DNA from: MPNP01 sp026710155
GTDB lineage: Bacteria; Pseudomonadota; Alphaproteobacteria; Rhodobacterales; Rhodobacteraceae
Assembly (NCBI GenBank): GCA_965200885.1
Contig: OZ241737.1
Span: forward strand, 1,364,001-1,428,000
Direction of reading: 5' to 3'
DNA length: 64,000 bases
Shown: positions 63,545 to 64,000 of the stretch, one piece after another
Numbering within the stretch: the stretch's first letter is position 1
Layout of the letters: every line of letters starts with the position of its first letter
The notes under the pieces: model-generated
What the model was told of the DNA's origin: nothing
Database searches by the model: none
The model's input: only the letters and a program-made list of their open reading frames with translations
Made by a program: the position numbers and the translations under genes

Positions 63545-64000
63545 TCAGCTGCCGTCGACTGTATACCTGAAGTCGCACCACCGCGCAAACGGCTCCCAGC
63601 CCGCAGCCTCTGCTTCCACTGTGGGCCATTCGGCTGGCGCACAGCCCGGCCCCGGTCTGAAGGTCGCGCTGTAGCCGGTTCGGAATTGACCATAATTGTT
63701 GACTGCGGCGCAACCAAGTTCAACCGTCCACAATGCCCCGCCCCCTGGCGTGACCTTGCCATTGGGTCCGAAGGTGTTGCATACGGAGATGGTGTTGTCG
63801 CAGACCTTGCCATACACCCGGACGGTGAGGGTGATTGTGTTTCCTGTCAGCTCCCAGTTGTTGGGCCAGGATGATCCCTCGCCCGTAATATATCCACCGC
63901 ACTGCCGCCCGATCGGGCCATTCGTGTACGGGCTGTTGACAACATAGTCGACCTGCTGCGGGCGCGGGTTGCGGACATACTTCCGCTTCTCAACCCCGTC
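63545..64000 (-). CDS. GC-rich secreted-looking protein of unknown function, 5' end outside window
   Basis: Minus-strand frame open from the window edge to TGA at 63545-63547, 151 residues visible. It reads YVVNSPYTNGPIGRQCGGYI, WELTGNTITLTVRVYGKVCD and SATFRPGPGCAPAEWPTVEA, with six Cys and many Gly, Pro, Thr and Trp residues. This fits an extracellular or cell-surface protein. The GC content here is visibly higher than in the rest of the window, suggesting transfer. Other open frames across the same bases have unlikely Arg-rich composition. Confidence 0.5.
   Translation of the reverse strand, partial: DGVEKRKYVRNPRPQQVDYVVNSPYTNGPIGRQCGGYITGEGSSWPNNWELTGNTITLTVRVYGKVCDNTISVCNTFGPNGKVTPGGGALWTVELGCAAVNNYGQFRTGYSATFRPGPGCAPAEWPTVEAEAAGWEPFARWCDFRYTVDGS

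Noticed and set aside
63332..63874. 180-codon plus-strand frame in the GC-rich end region
   Set aside because: Arg/Pro-rich shadow composition; the minus-strand frame with regular Cys and Trp spacing is more protein-like and open to the window edge.
1..64000. CRISPR arrays, rRNA genes, phage structural genes
   Set aside because: No regularly spaced short direct repeats, no rRNA-like sequence and no phage head or tail motifs were found on reading through.

Overview
The window looks like an alphaproteobacterial chromosome of moderate to low GC. The main pointer is the unbroken block ruvC-ruvA-ruvB-ybgC-tolQ-tolR-tolA-tolB-pal-cpoB-tilS-ftsH (20.9-34.1 kb), the usual alphaproteobacterial order. 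TRAP transport, methylmalonyl-CoA mutase, acetoacetyl-CoA synthetase and an alphaproteobacterial-looking tRNA-Tyr fit as well. Many genes are freshly broken and small inverted-repeat elements are frequent, so the genome is gaining and losing accessory DNA. No rRNA, CRISPR or phage structural genes were seen.

Layout. 1-1.0 kb: end of an ABC solute-binding protein gene. 1.0-7.1 kb: an accessory island rich in terminal-inverted-repeat (TIR) elements and poly-C tracts. It holds two half-length type I restriction specificity (HsdS) genes, each inside its own TIR-bounded element and each out of frame at a C8/C9 tract. It also holds a decayed third HsdS copy, a broken secreted protein, and an autotransporter whose signal peptide is out of frame at a C9 tract. 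7.2-16.3 kb: a minus-strand catabolic cluster (TRAP binding protein, fused TRAP permease, GMC dehydrogenase, broken class III aminotransferase, PfkB kinase), a TerC protein and a divergent IclR regulator. 16.3-20.8 kb: a small TIR element, a broken SLATT-like gene, an MDR dehydrogenase, a broken carboxymuconolactone-decarboxylase-like gene, a P1 peptidase and a cupin. 20.9-34.8 kb: housekeeping DNA repair (Ruv), envelope (Tol-Pal), tRNA modification (TilS) and two tandem FtsH genes, the second lacking the periplasmic domain, then a MOSC protein.

34.6-38.3 kb: an insert carrying a RES-Xre toxin-antitoxin pair lies between two nearly identical 379-bp copies of the MOSC-folD junction; the left folD copy is truncated and the right one is intact. 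38.4-44.5 kb: tRNA-Cys, a fatty-acid-hydroxylase-like protein, a DUF4143 ATPase, a HepT/MntA-like remnant interrupted by a decayed ISKra4-family insertion sequence, and an AbiEii-like toxin gene with an unknown partner. 44.6-51.7 kb: acetoacetyl-CoA synthetase, tRNA-Tyr, an RlmB-like methyltransferase, O-acetylhomoserine sulfhydrylase, a GlcD-type oxidase and a two-part PilP-like gene. 51.9-54.5 kb: a serine dehydrogenase-type protease with a small upstream gene, then insertion-sequence debris. 54.5-62.7 kb: propionyl-CoA synthetase, uracil phosphoribosyltransferase, guanine deaminase, MgtE, methylmalonyl-CoA mutase and a DUF4174 protein. 62.7-64 kb: another TIR element, a dispersed repeat and the end of a GC-rich secreted-looking gene.

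The most notable feature is the left island: mobile half-HsdS cassettes with homopolymeric switches beside a switchable surface protein. No hsdM or hsdR is in the window, so these S modules would have to act with a modification/restriction core encoded elsewhere.
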